NCBI RefSeq assembly: GCF_023078375.1
Contig: NZ_CP095554.1
Location: 1,848,501 to 1,912,500, forward strand
DNA from: Roseomonas gilardii subsp. gilardii
Lineage (GTDB): Bacteria; Pseudomonadota; Alphaproteobacteria; Acetobacterales; Acetobacteraceae
Reading direction: 5' to 3'
Length of the DNA: 64,000 nt
Part shown: piece by piece, positions 20,141-28,945 of the stretch
Numbering within the stretch: position 1 is the stretch's first letter
Layout of the letters: every line of letters begins with the position of its first letter
Notes under the pieces: generated by a model
Told to the model about the DNA's origin: nothing
The model's database searches: none
Seen by the model: the letters and a program-made list of their open reading frames with translations, nothing else
Translations under genes and position numbers: made by a program

Positions 20141-20447
20141 ATGGTTCGGCAAGGGGTGACAGTCGGCGGACGAATATCTTGTTGCGATGTATCAACAAGA
20201 GTTATTGCAAAATATATTGCCCCTTATGGTTGCAGCATTGAGTCTTATTCTACAAAAATGATCAAAATAAGAGAATAATATATTTTTTTATACGACATAT
20301 CCATAAATTTTGGTTGTGCTTATGAAATTAGCTCTCTATAAAACTCTTGCGACTGTGGCGGCGTGGAGAGCAGACACGCTAGGGGGCCGAAACCCTGAAT
20401 GACGCTGCCCCCATGGTTCGGCATGGGGACATAAGACGGCGGATGAA
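20141..20447. mobile_element. AT-rich island with flanking imperfect direct repeats, behind tRNA-Arg
   Basis: Between 20174 and about 20360 the base composition drops far below the surroundings (long A/T runs such as AATAATATATTTTTTTATAC). The block is flanked by imperfect direct repeats of ~33 bp at 20141-20174 and 20413-20447, both starting ATGGTTCGGCA and continuing GGGG..GACA...GGCGGA.GAA. A perfect 7-bp hairpin CTTGTTG/CAACAAG lies at 20178-20199. A frame of 81 codons at 20033-20278 matches nothing I know. Probably the scar of a laterally acquired element. The rest of 20010-20650 shows no gene. Confidence 0.5.
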
Positions 20448-20650
20448 CCGTCCTCCGTCAGCCGGAGTAGCGCCCGGCCCACAGTCTCTTCATCCGCCAG
20501 CCGTGGTGGACCGACGGATCGCCACGATGACCCGGGATCAAACCTGGTGCCACCGGGCGATCTGCGTTTCCAGCGGTCGCGGAACAGGTTTGCCAGGGGG
20601 CAGGAGGCCCTCTATCTGCTCCGCAGGCCAGTTCCCTCTTCCGGATACAC

Positions 20651-21583
20651 ATGTCCCATCCCGGCCCCCGGGCCACTTCACCGGACCCAGCATCCCCAAC
20701 CGATCCGGCGGCCGCGCTGGGAGGAAACGGGGTCAGCGTTCTCACCTTGGCGAAAGGGCGCCGGGGCCATCTGCTGAATCTGCTGGAAGGATTGTCGCGC
20801 GGCACCCGGCTGCCGGAAGAATGCATCCTCGTGGACATGGACGAGACACCGGCTCCCTTGCCGTCCTTGCCCTTCCCCCTGCACCATCTGCACCACCCGT
20901 CCTGCGGCCTGCCTTTGGCGGAGGCCCGCAACCGCGCCGCGCGCACGGCGCGCCAGCCGGTGCTGGTCTTCCTGGATGTGGACTGTATCCCGGCCACCGG
21001 GCTGGTGGAGGCACTGGCCCGCGACGCCCTGGCGCATGACGCGCTGATCTGCTGCGAGATCCGCTACCTGCCCGCCGGTGCGACCTCCGGCGATTCAGAC
21101 TGGGAGGAGAGCGGGCTCCTCGCCCGGGGCCTCCGCCACACGGTCCGGCATTTTCCCGAAAGCGGCATCCGCCCCGAGCCGAATACCGGCCTCTTCTGGT
21201 CGCTCTGCTTCGCGATCCGGCGCGAGACCTTTCTGCGGCTGGGCGGCTTCGACGAGGGCTATGCGGGCTATGGGGCGGAGGACACGGATTTCGCCTTCCG
21301 GGCCCGGGATGCCGGGGTGGGGCTTCTCTTCACCGCCTCGACCCTGGCCTTCCACCAGCACCATACCGTCTATGATCCGCCGCTGCAGCATTTCGGCGAC
21401 ATCCTGCGCAATGCCGAACGGTTCCGGGAACGGCATGGCTTCTGGCCGATGGACGGGTGGCTGGCCGATTTCGCGCGGCTGGGGCTGATCGAGCCACCCG
21501 GCCCCGGGCCGTTGCGCGTTCTGCGCCATCCGACGGAGGAGGAGATCGCCCGGGCCGCCTGTGGACCCGAACGGGCCTACTGA
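20651..21583 (+). CDS. Family 2 glycosyltransferase with galactosyltransferase-type C-terminus
   Basis: 310 residues. A GT-A fold is indicated by GVSVLTLAKGRRGHL (start of the Rossmann-like domain, about residue 26), FLDVDCIP (the DxD-type metal/nucleotide site, about 108-115), and FAIRRETFLRLGGFDEGYAGYGAEDTDF split across two neighbouring stretches, the GGFDE...GAEDxDF signature of N-terminal galactosyltransferase-like enzymes. It ends with FHQHHTVYDPP. Soluble; probably transfers a hexose during surface-polysaccharide synthesis. It is convergent with the small gene at 21638 and lies close to three further glycosyltransferases. Confidence 0.85.
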   Translation: MSHPGPRATSPDPASPTDPAAALGGNGVSVLTLAKGRRGHLLNLLEGLSRGTRLPEECILVDMDETPAPLPSLPFPLHHLHHPSCGLPLAEARNRAARTARQPVLVFLDVDCIPATGLVEALARDALAHDALICCEIRYLPAGATSGDSDWEESGLLARGLRHTVRHFPESGIRPEPNTGLFWSLCFAIRRETFLRLGGFDEGYAGYGAEDTDFAFRARDAGVGLLFTASTLAFHQHHTVYDPPLQHFGDILRNAERFRERHGFWPMDGWLADFARLGLIEPPGPGPLRVLRHPTEEEIARAACGPERAY

Positions 21584-21637
21584 GGCCCCATCCGCTCTTC
21601 GGGGCGATCCGGCTGGCGTCGATGGCCGCTATCCGCG

Positions 21638-21922
21638 TCAGCCAGGGACTTTCTTCAGATCCTTGAGGCTGACCGGGCCCTTCTGGCTGGAGAAGACCAG
21701 GGCATCGCTGCCACCCTGGCTCTGCGAGACGCCGTGGATCTCATGGTCCCCGCTGTCATAGAGGGTGACGGTGCCGTCCTTCTCCACAGCCAGGCGGTGC
21801 GCCTTCGGGAAACAGGCGTAGCGCAGCCCGTTCTGCCCGCCGCTGGAGGAGGGCTGGCCGAGCTTCTCCGGCCACCAGGGCTTCGTCGCCTCCATGGGCT
21901 TCATGGGTTCCATGGGCTTCAT
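21638..21922 (-). CDS. Small conserved-looking hypothetical protein
   Basis: 94 residues beginning MKPMEPMKPMEA, encoded by a 9-bp-period repeat, then WWPEKLGQPSSSGGQNGLRY, CFPKAHRLAVEKDGTVTLYD, and a C-terminus SSQKGPVSLKDLKKV. The central part looks like a compact beta-rich domain (alternating hydrophobics around a tryptophan pair). No signal peptide or membrane segment. I chose ATG 21922 because GGAA lies just upstream and it begins 50 bp after the ROK-like gene ends, suggesting one transcript. I recognise no family name. Confidence 0.6.
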   Translation of the reverse strand: MKPMEPMKPMEATKPWWPEKLGQPSSSGGQNGLRYACFPKAHRLAVEKDGTVTLYDSGDHEIHGVSQSQGGSDALVFSSQKGPVSLKDLKKVPG

Positions 21923-21971
21923 CGGTTCCACGCCGTCGCATCCTTGCCGTGCCGCGCCGGAATGGCGGCGG

Positions 21972-23087
21972 TCATTCCGCGTCAGAACCCGCCGGCCCGC
22001 GGCCGGTTTCGCCGGAATGGTTGCGGAAGCTGGCATTGCCGAGACCGGTGCCGATGGTGAGCACCCCCCAGCGCGAAACGCCCTGCATCGCCGGGGCCTC
22101 GCTCATCCCCTGTGCCACCGCGTCGTTGTGCATCAGGAAGCTGGCCTCGCCACCGCCGATCCGGGGCACCAGCTTCGCCAGGGCGGCGGGCAGGCTGAAG
22201 CCGCGGTCCTCCTCCCAGTCACCGCCGGGAAGGTTCTGGCCGCCGCGCTCGATATGCCCTTCCTCGTCGATCAGGCCGGGGCAGCTGATCCCCACCACCG
22301 GGGCGAGGCGCAGCCCGGCATGGATCGCCGCGTGGGACAGGTCATGCAGCATGGTGGCGAGGCCGCACACGGCGTCGTCGCGGTCCGGCTTGTCCTCGGC
22401 ATGTTTCCACAGGCGGGAGGCCCAGACCTGGTCCCGGGCCGGGTCGCGGGGCGCGCATCCGGCCAGGCGCACCACGCCCGCCCGCAGGTTCGTCCCACCG
22501 ATATCCACCGCCAGGAAGGCATCGCGTCCTTCCAGGACCTCGGCGGGCAGCATGTGGCGCCAGCCCAGCAGCCCGGCCTCGTCCGGATCGTGGTGGATCG
22601 GGTGCAGGGAGACGTTCTGCCCGGCCGCCAGCAGCCGCACCGCCGCGCGGCCGATGGCGAGGCGCCCCATCAGCCCGGCGCTGAAGCCGCCCCCGATCAC
22701 CAGGGCTTCCGTGCCCTTCCAGGCTGGCAGGCCGAGGAAGCGGGTGATGACCTCCGCGAGCTCGGCCGAAAAATCCTCGATGGCGGCCAGCAGGATGCCC
22801 ATCTCGATGGGACTGCCTTCCTCCAGGGCCTGTTGCAGCCGCTCCTTGCCCAGTTCGGCGAGGCTCTGGCCGGGCCAGGGGTCGGCCGCGCGCCGGCGCC
22901 AGTCCTCCAGCCGCTCCAGGAAGGCGTCGCGCCGGGCGCGGTCGCCGACGAAGCCGCCGCCATCCTTCAGCTCGGCATTGTAGTCCTCGACGGAGACCCC
23001 GGGCAGCTCGCGCGCGCCGTGGCGGAGGGCGGGAGTGGGCGGGCTGTCCGGCCGGTCCTCGGCCGCTCTGGAAGTGGCATGAAGCAT
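21972..23087 (-). CDS. ROK-type sugar kinase-like protein with permuted motif order
   Basis: 371 residues. The C-terminal half carries classic ROK/actin-fold motifs: phosphate-1 loop FLAVDIGGTNLRAGVV (about residue 192), GISCPGLIDEEGHI, MHNDAVAQGM and adenosine-side GVLTIGTGLGN. What normally follows these in a ROK kinase instead precedes them: ALVIGGGFSAGLMGRLAIGRA at about 130, then HHDPDEAGLLGWRHM, which resemble the usual ROK C-terminus (GGG..., agllGAa). The usual CxCGxxGC zinc motif is absent. It may be a circularly permuted sugar kinase or a non-catalytic sugar sensor. It precedes a small hypothetical gene and diverges from a glycosyltransferase trio. Confidence 0.7.
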   Translation of the reverse strand: MLHATSRAAEDRPDSPPTPALRHGARELPGVSVEDYNAELKDGGGFVGDRARRDAFLERLEDWRRRAADPWPGQSLAELGKERLQQALEEGSPIEMGILLAAIEDFSAELAEVITRFLGLPAWKGTEALVIGGGFSAGLMGRLAIGRAAVRLLAAGQNVSLHPIHHDPDEAGLLGWRHMLPAEVLEGRDAFLAVDIGGTNLRAGVVRLAGCAPRDPARDQVWASRLWKHAEDKPDRDDAVCGLATMLHDLSHAAIHAGLRLAPVVGISCPGLIDEEGHIERGGQNLPGGDWEEDRGFSLPAALAKLVPRIGGGEASFLMHNDAVAQGMSEAPAMQGVSRWGVLTIGTGLGNASFRNHSGETGRGPAGSDAE

Positions 23088-23375
23088 CGTTCATCCGGCG
23101 GGCGTGTTCCCCGTAACGCCGCGGGCGGCACCGCTGTTGCCGTCTGGGAGAGGACCCGTGAGAGGCGTGTCATGGAACGGTCACGACGTCGCGGGCGCGC
23201 GTGGCGTGCGGGGGCGCGCAGGGAACCATTCCATGGCCCGCGCCGTTGATGCGATCGGGCCGCGATATTCCTGGCCTTCCGCGACGCCGCGGCAGATCGG
23301 AGCGTGTCCGGCCAGCGGCGCGACGGCTCTGTTTCCTGCCCAGGCACGCGGTGCCGAAGGCGGAAAGGGTGCCAT

Positions 23376-24560
23376 ATGAAGATTGCGATCATTTCGCATC
23401 TGAAGTTTCCCATCGCTGAACCATTCTCGGGCGGGCTGGAGATGCACACGCATCTCCTGGCCCGGCATCTGCAACGCCGCGGGCACGAGGTGACGCTGCT
23501 GGCGGCGGAGGGTTCCGACCCTGGCCTGGGGCTGGAGCCGGTCTGCCCGCCCACCGGCGTGCCGGGCTCCGGCCCGGCGGAGATCGAGCAGGTGGCGCTG
23601 GCCGAGCACACCGCCTATTGCCGGATCGTGGAGCGCCTGCGGGGGGGCGGCTTCGACCTCATCCACAACAATTCCCTGCACTACCTGCCGCTGACCATGT
23701 CGGGCCGCTTCGGCGCGCCGGTGGTGACCAGCCTGCACACGCCACCTTTCCTGGAGCTGGAGAACGGGGTGCTGGACCGGGAGGACCGGGACATGCCCTT
23801 CATCGCGGTCTCGGAGGCGGTGCGGGCGATGTGGGAGCCGGTGATGCCGGTGGCGGCGGTGATCGGAAACGGCATCGACCTGGATCTCTTCACCCCCGTC
23901 ATGACCCCGGCCGAGCCGCCGCATGCCATCTGGTTCGGCCGGCTGGTGCCGGAGAAGGGGCCGCATCTGGCCATCCAGGCGGCGCGGCTGGCCGGCATGC
24001 CGCTGCGCTTCGCCGGCCCGCTCAGCGATGCCGACTACTGGCGGGACTGCATCGAGCCGCTGCTGGGGGAGGGGGTCACCTATCTGGGTCATCTGGACCA
24101 CAAGCGGCTGGCGCAGGCCGTGGGGCAGGCGGCGGTGGCGCTCTGCACCCCGCGCTGGGAGGAGCCCTACGGCCTCGTGGTCGCGGAGGCGCTGGCCTGC
24201 GGCACGCCCGTGGCGGGCTTCGCGCGCGGTGCCCTGCCGGACATCACCGACCCGCGTTCCGGCCGGCTGGCCCCGGCGGACGATGTGGAGGCGCTGGCCC
24301 GCATCATCCCGGAGGCCGGGCGCCTGTCCCGCGCCGACTGCCGCCACCGTGCGGAGGTCTTCTGCGACGCGCGCGTCATGGTGGACCGCTACGAAGCCCT
24401 GTACCGGGATACGATCCGGCGCCACGGGCGCTCTGCCCTGGCGGGGCGTTCCACTTCGGACGACACCCGGCCGGGGGAGCGGATGCGGTTCCGCATGGGC
24501 AGCCGGGCGCGCCGCGACGGCTCGCCGGACGAAGGCATCGCACGCAGCCAAGCCACGTGA
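23376..24560 (+). CDS. Family 4 (GT-B) glycosyltransferase
   Basis: 394 residues. N-terminal acceptor half: MKIAIISHLKFPIAEPFSGG and LEMHTHLLARHLQRRGHEV; C-terminal donor half: IWFGRLVPEKGPHLAIQAA, YLGHLDHKRLAQAVGQA and WEEPYGLVVAEALACGTPV, whose glutamate pair is the GT4 EX7E signature. A basic tail after residue 355 lies outside the domain. The enzyme is cytosolic and uses a nucleotide sugar. ATG 23376 has GGAAAGG upstream. The next gene starts 10 bp after the stop, and a third follows with overlap, so these form one operon. Confidence 0.9.
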   Translation: MKIAIISHLKFPIAEPFSGGLEMHTHLLARHLQRRGHEVTLLAAEGSDPGLGLEPVCPPTGVPGSGPAEIEQVALAEHTAYCRIVERLRGGGFDLIHNNSLHYLPLTMSGRFGAPVVTSLHTPPFLELENGVLDREDRDMPFIAVSEAVRAMWEPVMPVAAVIGNGIDLDLFTPVMTPAEPPHAIWFGRLVPEKGPHLAIQAARLAGMPLRFAGPLSDADYWRDCIEPLLGEGVTYLGHLDHKRLAQAVGQAAVALCTPRWEEPYGLVVAEALACGTPVAGFARGALPDITDPRSGRLAPADDVEALARIIPEAGRLSRADCRHRAEVFCDARVMVDRYEALYRDTIRRHGRSALAGRSTSDDTRPGERMRFRMGSRARRDGSPDEGIARSQAT

Positions 24561-24570
24561 TCCAGCTCCC

Positions 24571-25665
24571 GTGATCCCCTCCCCGGACCCTCTTTCCCTC
24601 GACCGCTGCGTCGTCTGTGTTCCCGCCCGCAACGAGGCGGTGGCGCTGCCCCGGCTGCTGGCCGCGCTGGCGCGGCAGGATCTCTGCCGCGACGGCGGGC
24701 GGCTGCGGCTCGTGGTGGCGGCCAACAACTGCACGGACGGGACGGTGCCGGTGCTGCGGGGGCTGGCGACGCGGCACCCGGCGCTGCGCCTGCATGTGCT
24801 GGAACTTTCCCTGCCGCCGGAACAGGCCAATGTCGGCGTGGCGCGGGCCCGCGCCATGGCCGAGGGCGCGGCCTGGCTGCGCGAGGAGGGCGTCGCGGAT
24901 GGCATCCTGCTGGGCACCGATGCCGATACCCGGCCGCCGCCGCACTGGGTGGCGGCCAACCTGGCCGCGCTGGCCTCGGCGGATTGCGTCGGCGGCCGGA
25001 TCGTCATCGAGGACAGCGAGGAGAACCCCGCGCCCGATTGGCTGCGGATGATGCGGGACCGGGTGGATGCCTATTGGTCAGCGGTGCGCGACCTGGCGCA
25101 TGCGGTCGATCCCCTGCCGCATGATCCGCCGCCGCGCCATGGTGACCATACCGGGGCCAGCCTCGCCTTGCCGGTCCGGTGGTACGAGGCGGCGGGCGGG
25201 GTGCCCCCCTTGCCGGTGGGCGAGGACAATGCGCTGGTCGCGGCGGTGGAGCGCGCGGGTGGGCGGCTGCGCCACGCGCCGGATGTCTGGGTCGAGGTCT
25301 CCGCCCGGCAGGAGGGGCGGGCCAGCGGCGGCATGGCGGGCGAGATGCGCCGCTGGCACCTGCTGGCCGAAAGCGGCTCGCCGCATCTCCTGCCGGGGGC
25401 AGGGTTCTGGCGGCGCGCCTTCGGGCGCCGCCGCGTCCTGCGCGGGGCCTTCCACCGGGGCGGCGGGGCGGAGGATGCGGCGCGGCTCGGCCTGCCGGCG
25501 GAGACCCTGGCGCGGCTGGCGGTGGAAAGCCCCAACGACATCGCCTTCGTGGCCCGTGCCGAGCCGCTGTTGCCACCTCTGCCGGGCGAGGAGGCGGAGA
25601 TTCGCGCCGCCACCGAAGCGCTGCGGGTCATGAGCCGGGCGCTTCCCGCGGCGGAGGCGGTTTGA
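24571..25665 (+). CDS. Family 2 glycosyltransferase
   Basis: 364 residues. VCVPARNEAVALPRLLAALA is the GT2 N-terminal nucleotide-binding start, AANNCTDGT follows, and GTDADTRPPPHW (about residue 110) contains the DxD metal site; VGEDNALVAAVERAGGRLRH is the ED/N acceptor-site region. No transmembrane helix, so a soluble enzyme. The start is uncertain: GTG 24571 is used because the domain begins only ~14 residues later and no ATG is available; its ribosome binding site is weak. Coupled to the third glycosyltransferase by a TTGA overlap. Confidence 0.82.
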   Translation: MIPSPDPLSLDRCVVCVPARNEAVALPRLLAALARQDLCRDGGRLRLVVAANNCTDGTVPVLRGLATRHPALRLHVLELSLPPEQANVGVARARAMAEGAAWLREEGVADGILLGTDADTRPPPHWVAANLAALASADCVGGRIVIEDSEENPAPDWLRMMRDRVDAYWSAVRDLAHAVDPLPHDPPPRHGDHTGASLALPVRWYEAAGGVPPLPVGEDNALVAAVERAGGRLRHAPDVWVEVSARQEGRASGGMAGEMRRWHLLAESGSPHLLPGAGFWRRAFGRRRVLRGAFHRGGGAEDAARLGLPAETLARLAVESPNDIAFVARAEPLLPPLPGEEAEIRAATEALRVMSRALPAAEAV

Positions 25666-26708
25666 GACCCATCGGATATTACGTGCATCACCATGGGCTG
25701 GGGCACTGGCAGCGTGCCACCGCCCTGGCCCGGCGCTTGCGGCATCCCTGCACCCTGATCGGCACGGTGCCGCCGGAGCGGGCGGCCAGCGCGCCCTGTC
25801 CTGTCCTGGCGCTGCCCGACGATGCGCCGGAGCCCGGCCAGCCCGCCGATCCAGGCGGCGTCGCGGCGCTGCACTACGCCCCGCGCGGCCATGCCGGGCT
25901 GCGCGCGCGTTCCGCCGCCATCGCCGGCTGGATCGCCACGCAGCGGCCGGCGCTGATGGTGGTGGATGTGTCCGTGGAGGCGGTGCTGCTCGCCCGGCTC
26001 TGCGCCACGCCGGTGCTGTCCTTCCGCCTCGCCGGGCGGCGCGACGACCTGCCGCACCGGATGGGTTTCGAGGCGAGCGAGGCGCTGATCGCCCCGTTCC
26101 CCGCCGCGCTGGAAGGGCCGGACACGCCGGGCTGGGTGCGGGAGAAGAGCTTCTATGCCGGCTTCCTCGCCGACCCGCCCGCAGCCCGGGCGGAGCCGGA
26201 GGACGGCTCGGTGCTGGTGGTCTTCGGGCGCGGCGGGGCGGGCGGCTGCCGCCGCGCGCTGGCCGCAGCCGCGCTGGCCGTGCCGGAGCGGCGCTGGCGG
26301 GTGCTGGGGCCGGTCTCCGGTGGGGATGAGGAGCCGCTGCCGCCGAATCTGGAGATCCTGGGCTGGTCCGACCGGCCCGCCACGCTGATGGCGCGGGCCT
26401 CGCTGGTGGTGGGCGGCGGCGGGGACGGGGTGCTGGCGGAGGTCGCGGCGCTGGGCCGGCGCTTCCTCTGCCTGCCGGAGCCCCGGCCCTTTGACGAGCA
26501 GGTGGTGAAGGCGCGGCGGCTCGCCGAACTCGGCGCGGCGGTGGTGCGGGAAGGCTGGCCGGAGGACGGCGCCTGGCCGGGGCTGTTGCGGGAGGCCATG
26601 GCACTGGACCCGTCGCGGCTGGGCGGGTTGTTCGACCCTTCCGCCCTGGACCGCACGGCGGGTTTCATCGACGAGCAGGCGGAGCGGGCGCTGCTCCTCT
26701 ACGGCTGA
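25662..26708 (+). CDS. GT-B glycosyltransferase, UDP-glycosyltransferase/MurG-like
   Basis: 348 residues. The N-terminus RPIGYYVHHHGLGHWQRATA resembles the GHxxR start of MurG/MGT-like enzymes; the C-terminal donor half has SVLVVFGRGGAGG, LEILGWSDRPATLMARA, LVVGGGGDGVLAEVAALGR and LPEPRPFDEQVVKA, the last two corresponding to the UGT donor-site motif (GG.G...E......P....Q). The start is TTG 25662 within TTGA, overlapping the previous stop, with GGAGGCGG upstream, so translation is coupled. It is the third member of the operon. Its end overlaps the convergent FUSC gene by 10 bp. Confidence 0.82.
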   Translation: MRPIGYYVHHHGLGHWQRATALARRLRHPCTLIGTVPPERAASAPCPVLALPDDAPEPGQPADPGGVAALHYAPRGHAGLRARSAAIAGWIATQRPALMVVDVSVEAVLLARLCATPVLSFRLAGRRDDLPHRMGFEASEALIAPFPAALEGPDTPGWVREKSFYAGFLADPPAARAEPEDGSVLVVFGRGGAGGCRRALAAAALAVPERRWRVLGPVSGGDEEPLPPNLEILGWSDRPATLMARASLVVGGGGDGVLAEVAALGRRFLCLPEPRPFDEQVVKARRLAELGAAVVREGWPEDGAWPGLLREAMALDPSRLGGLFDPSALDRTAGFIDEQAERALLLYG

Positions 26709-28852
26709 GCCGGGGCCGGCGGCGTGCCCTGCTGTGCCGGTTCCTGCTGTTCGGAAGCCTGTTGCAGGCGCCCGACCGGTCCCCGCAGCAGCTCCACCTG
26801 CCGCACGATGCGCGCCAGCGGCTCCAGGGCGGGGCCTTCCGCGATCGCGGCGGGCCGGGGCGGCGGGCTGAGGCGGGATTCGGCGAGAGCGGTCAGGGAG
26901 GCGTGGATCCACTCCGCCCAGGCCTGCCAGGTGGCGTCGTCCAGTGCCTCGCGCAGGGTGGGGTCGTGGCGCAGGGCGGACAGGCGGCCGGCGATGCGGC
27001 GCAGTGTGGCATCCACCACCAGCCCGGCCTCGATGCGCGCCCGGTCCTGCCCAGGTTCCTGCATGGCGCGGGACAAGGAGGATTCGAGGTTGTTCGTGGA
27101 CACGCCGGCGGCCCTGCGGCTGGCCTCGATGCGGGATTCCGGCTGGGTGCCGGAGAGCACGGCCCGGGCATAGTCGGCATGGGCGGCGAGGGCAGCCTGG
27201 ACCTCCCGCCGCATGCGGTCAGGCTCCCAGCTCGGCCAGAGCAGCAGCCAGCCGGTCACCGCCAGCAGGCCGCCCGCCACGGTGAAGAGCGCGCGCAGGC
27301 CCGCCACCTCCCAGGAGGAATGGGTGGGGTGAAGAAGCTCCGTCAGCACCACGACGATGGTGGTGACCCCCGCCATCCAGGCGGAGAAGCTCACCTGCCG
27401 CCCGGCGAAGGCCAGGACGCAGAGCGGGAAGAGCAGGACGGCATGGGTCAGGCTGTCATTTACGCCCGAGGCGAGGGCGGCCCCCAGCAGCCCGCCCAGC
27501 ACCGTGCCGCCCGCCCGCTCCAGCGCCCGCTGCCAAGTGGTGGCGTAGAAGGGCTGCAGCGTCACCACCACGGTGATCGGCAGCCAGTGGGCGAATTCGT
27601 TGCCGGCGAAGGCGAGCGTCACCGCCAGCGCCGGGGCGGCGATCACCGCCGTGCGCAGGGAGTGGCGCAGCACCGCCGAGTTCCAGGTCAGGTTGGCGCG
27701 CACGGGCAGGAGCATCTGCTCGCGCCAGGGCAGGGCGGGCGTCGTGCCGGAAGCGCCGCCGGGCTGGTAGCCGCCGGGTGTGCTGAGCTTGGCCGCGACG
27801 CGCAGGCGCTCGGCGATGCTGTGGGCGATGCGGTGCAGGGCCGGGTCGGCCTGCGTGGCGCGCAGGGCCGTGGCGAGGGCGCGCTCGATCCGTCCGGGCG
27901 GCAGGGTCGTGTCCTCCAGGATCGCCTGGGACAGCACCACCAGGATCGGCCGCAGCACCCGTAGCAGCACGCCCGCCGCCGCCCGCCGCTTCGGGTCGCG
28001 AGCCGTCTCGATCAGCTCCGACAGGGCGATCAGCGCGCCGAAGAGCTGCTCGCCGGCCTCCAGCCGCAGCAGGGCCTGGGCGCCGCGCAGCGACAGGCGG
28101 CCGCGCATGCCCACCAGGTCCATGACGATGCCGCGGGCGAACTCGATCTCCTCCCGCACCGCGCGGCGATGGGCGCGGGCATGGGCTTCCCAGTCCTCGC
28201 CGCTCGCATCCGGGCGGCCGGTCAGGTGGCGCAGATCCTCGGTCAGCTCCGCCAGCCGGTGCCAGACCTGCGACACCGCCGCCCGGGCGGGGCGATAGGG
28301 ATGCAGCCGCCAGACCACCATGGTCAGCAGCGTCGCCCAGAGGCCGCCGAGCAGGAACAGCCCCGCGATCTCCCCCGCCGTGGCGAGGCCGAGCGGCTGG
28401 TCCAGGGACAGGATCAGCACCACCGAGAGCAGGTTGCCCACCGCCGTCGCCGCCGCGCCCCAGACGCGCACGAAGCTGGTGCACAGGATGCCGAGACAGG
28501 CCAGCGGAATCACCAGCGGCAGGTCGAGGTTCCGCAGCAGGCCGAAGCCGCTCCAGATCAGCGCACCGGCGATGGTGAAGGAGACCAGCGCCGGGACGCG
28601 CGTGCGGATCGGGCCGCCGATGTCGCAGAGGCAGGTGAAGAAGGCGGCCATGGCCATGTAGATCAGCGCCGGCTTTCCCAGCCATTCGCTGAGCAGGATC
28701 ACCACGGCGCAGGCCAGGGCGGCGCGCACGCCCTCGGCCACCCGGATGGCGCGGATGTCGAAGCCCATCGGCAGCCGCGACAGGTCGGCGCCCGGATTCC
28801 GTTCCGTCGCGCGCCAGCGGGAATGGAGGCGGGAGATGTCGGCAATGCGCAT
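26699..28852 (-). CDS. FUSC/YccC-type aromatic-acid exporter or inner-membrane protein
   Basis: 717 residues with two hydrophobic six-helix blocks (about residues 35-180 and 395-530), each followed by a cytosolic helical region, the duplicated layout of the FUSC family (YccS/AaeB relatives) thought to export aromatic acids or drugs. FAGNEFAHWLPITVVVTLQP and TTWQRALERAGGTVLGGLLG match the conserved FUSC core of the second block. The first block is preceded by MGFDIRAIRVAEGVRAALAC. ATG 28852 chosen; ATG 28768 is also possible. The C-terminus is Pro/Gln-rich. Copy B of the interspersed repeat lies 94 bp upstream. Confidence 0.85.
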   Translation of the reverse strand: MRIADISRLHSRWRATERNPGADLSRLPMGFDIRAIRVAEGVRAALACAVVILLSEWLGKPALIYMAMAAFFTCLCDIGGPIRTRVPALVSFTIAGALIWSGFGLLRNLDLPLVIPLACLGILCTSFVRVWGAAATAVGNLLSVVLILSLDQPLGLATAGEIAGLFLLGGLWATLLTMVVWRLHPYRPARAAVSQVWHRLAELTEDLRHLTGRPDASGEDWEAHARAHRRAVREEIEFARGIVMDLVGMRGRLSLRGAQALLRLEAGEQLFGALIALSELIETARDPKRRAAAGVLLRVLRPILVVLSQAILEDTTLPPGRIERALATALRATQADPALHRIAHSIAERLRVAAKLSTPGGYQPGGASGTTPALPWREQMLLPVRANLTWNSAVLRHSLRTAVIAAPALAVTLAFAGNEFAHWLPITVVVTLQPFYATTWQRALERAGGTVLGGLLGAALASGVNDSLTHAVLLFPLCVLAFAGRQVSFSAWMAGVTTIVVVLTELLHPTHSSWEVAGLRALFTVAGGLLAVTGWLLLWPSWEPDRMRREVQAALAAHADYARAVLSGTQPESRIEASRRAAGVSTNNLESSLSRAMQEPGQDRARIEAGLVVDATLRRIAGRLSALRHDPTLREALDDATWQAWAEWIHASLTALAESRLSPPPRPAAIAEGPALEPLARIVRQVELLRGPVGRLQQASEQQEPAQQGTPPAPAQP

Positions 28853-28945
28853 CGCCTGCTTTCTGACGCAGCCCGGGGACGGGCAAAACCCCCGAGGCAC
28901 CGTCTTTTCCGTGAGGGGGGGGGCTGGCGCTTCGCTGCGTGGCTG

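Noticed and set aside
19980-20450. Duplicated tRNA 3' end as an att site
   Set aside because: No second copy of the T-arm/acceptor sequence was found downstream, so only the separate ~33-bp repeats are reported.
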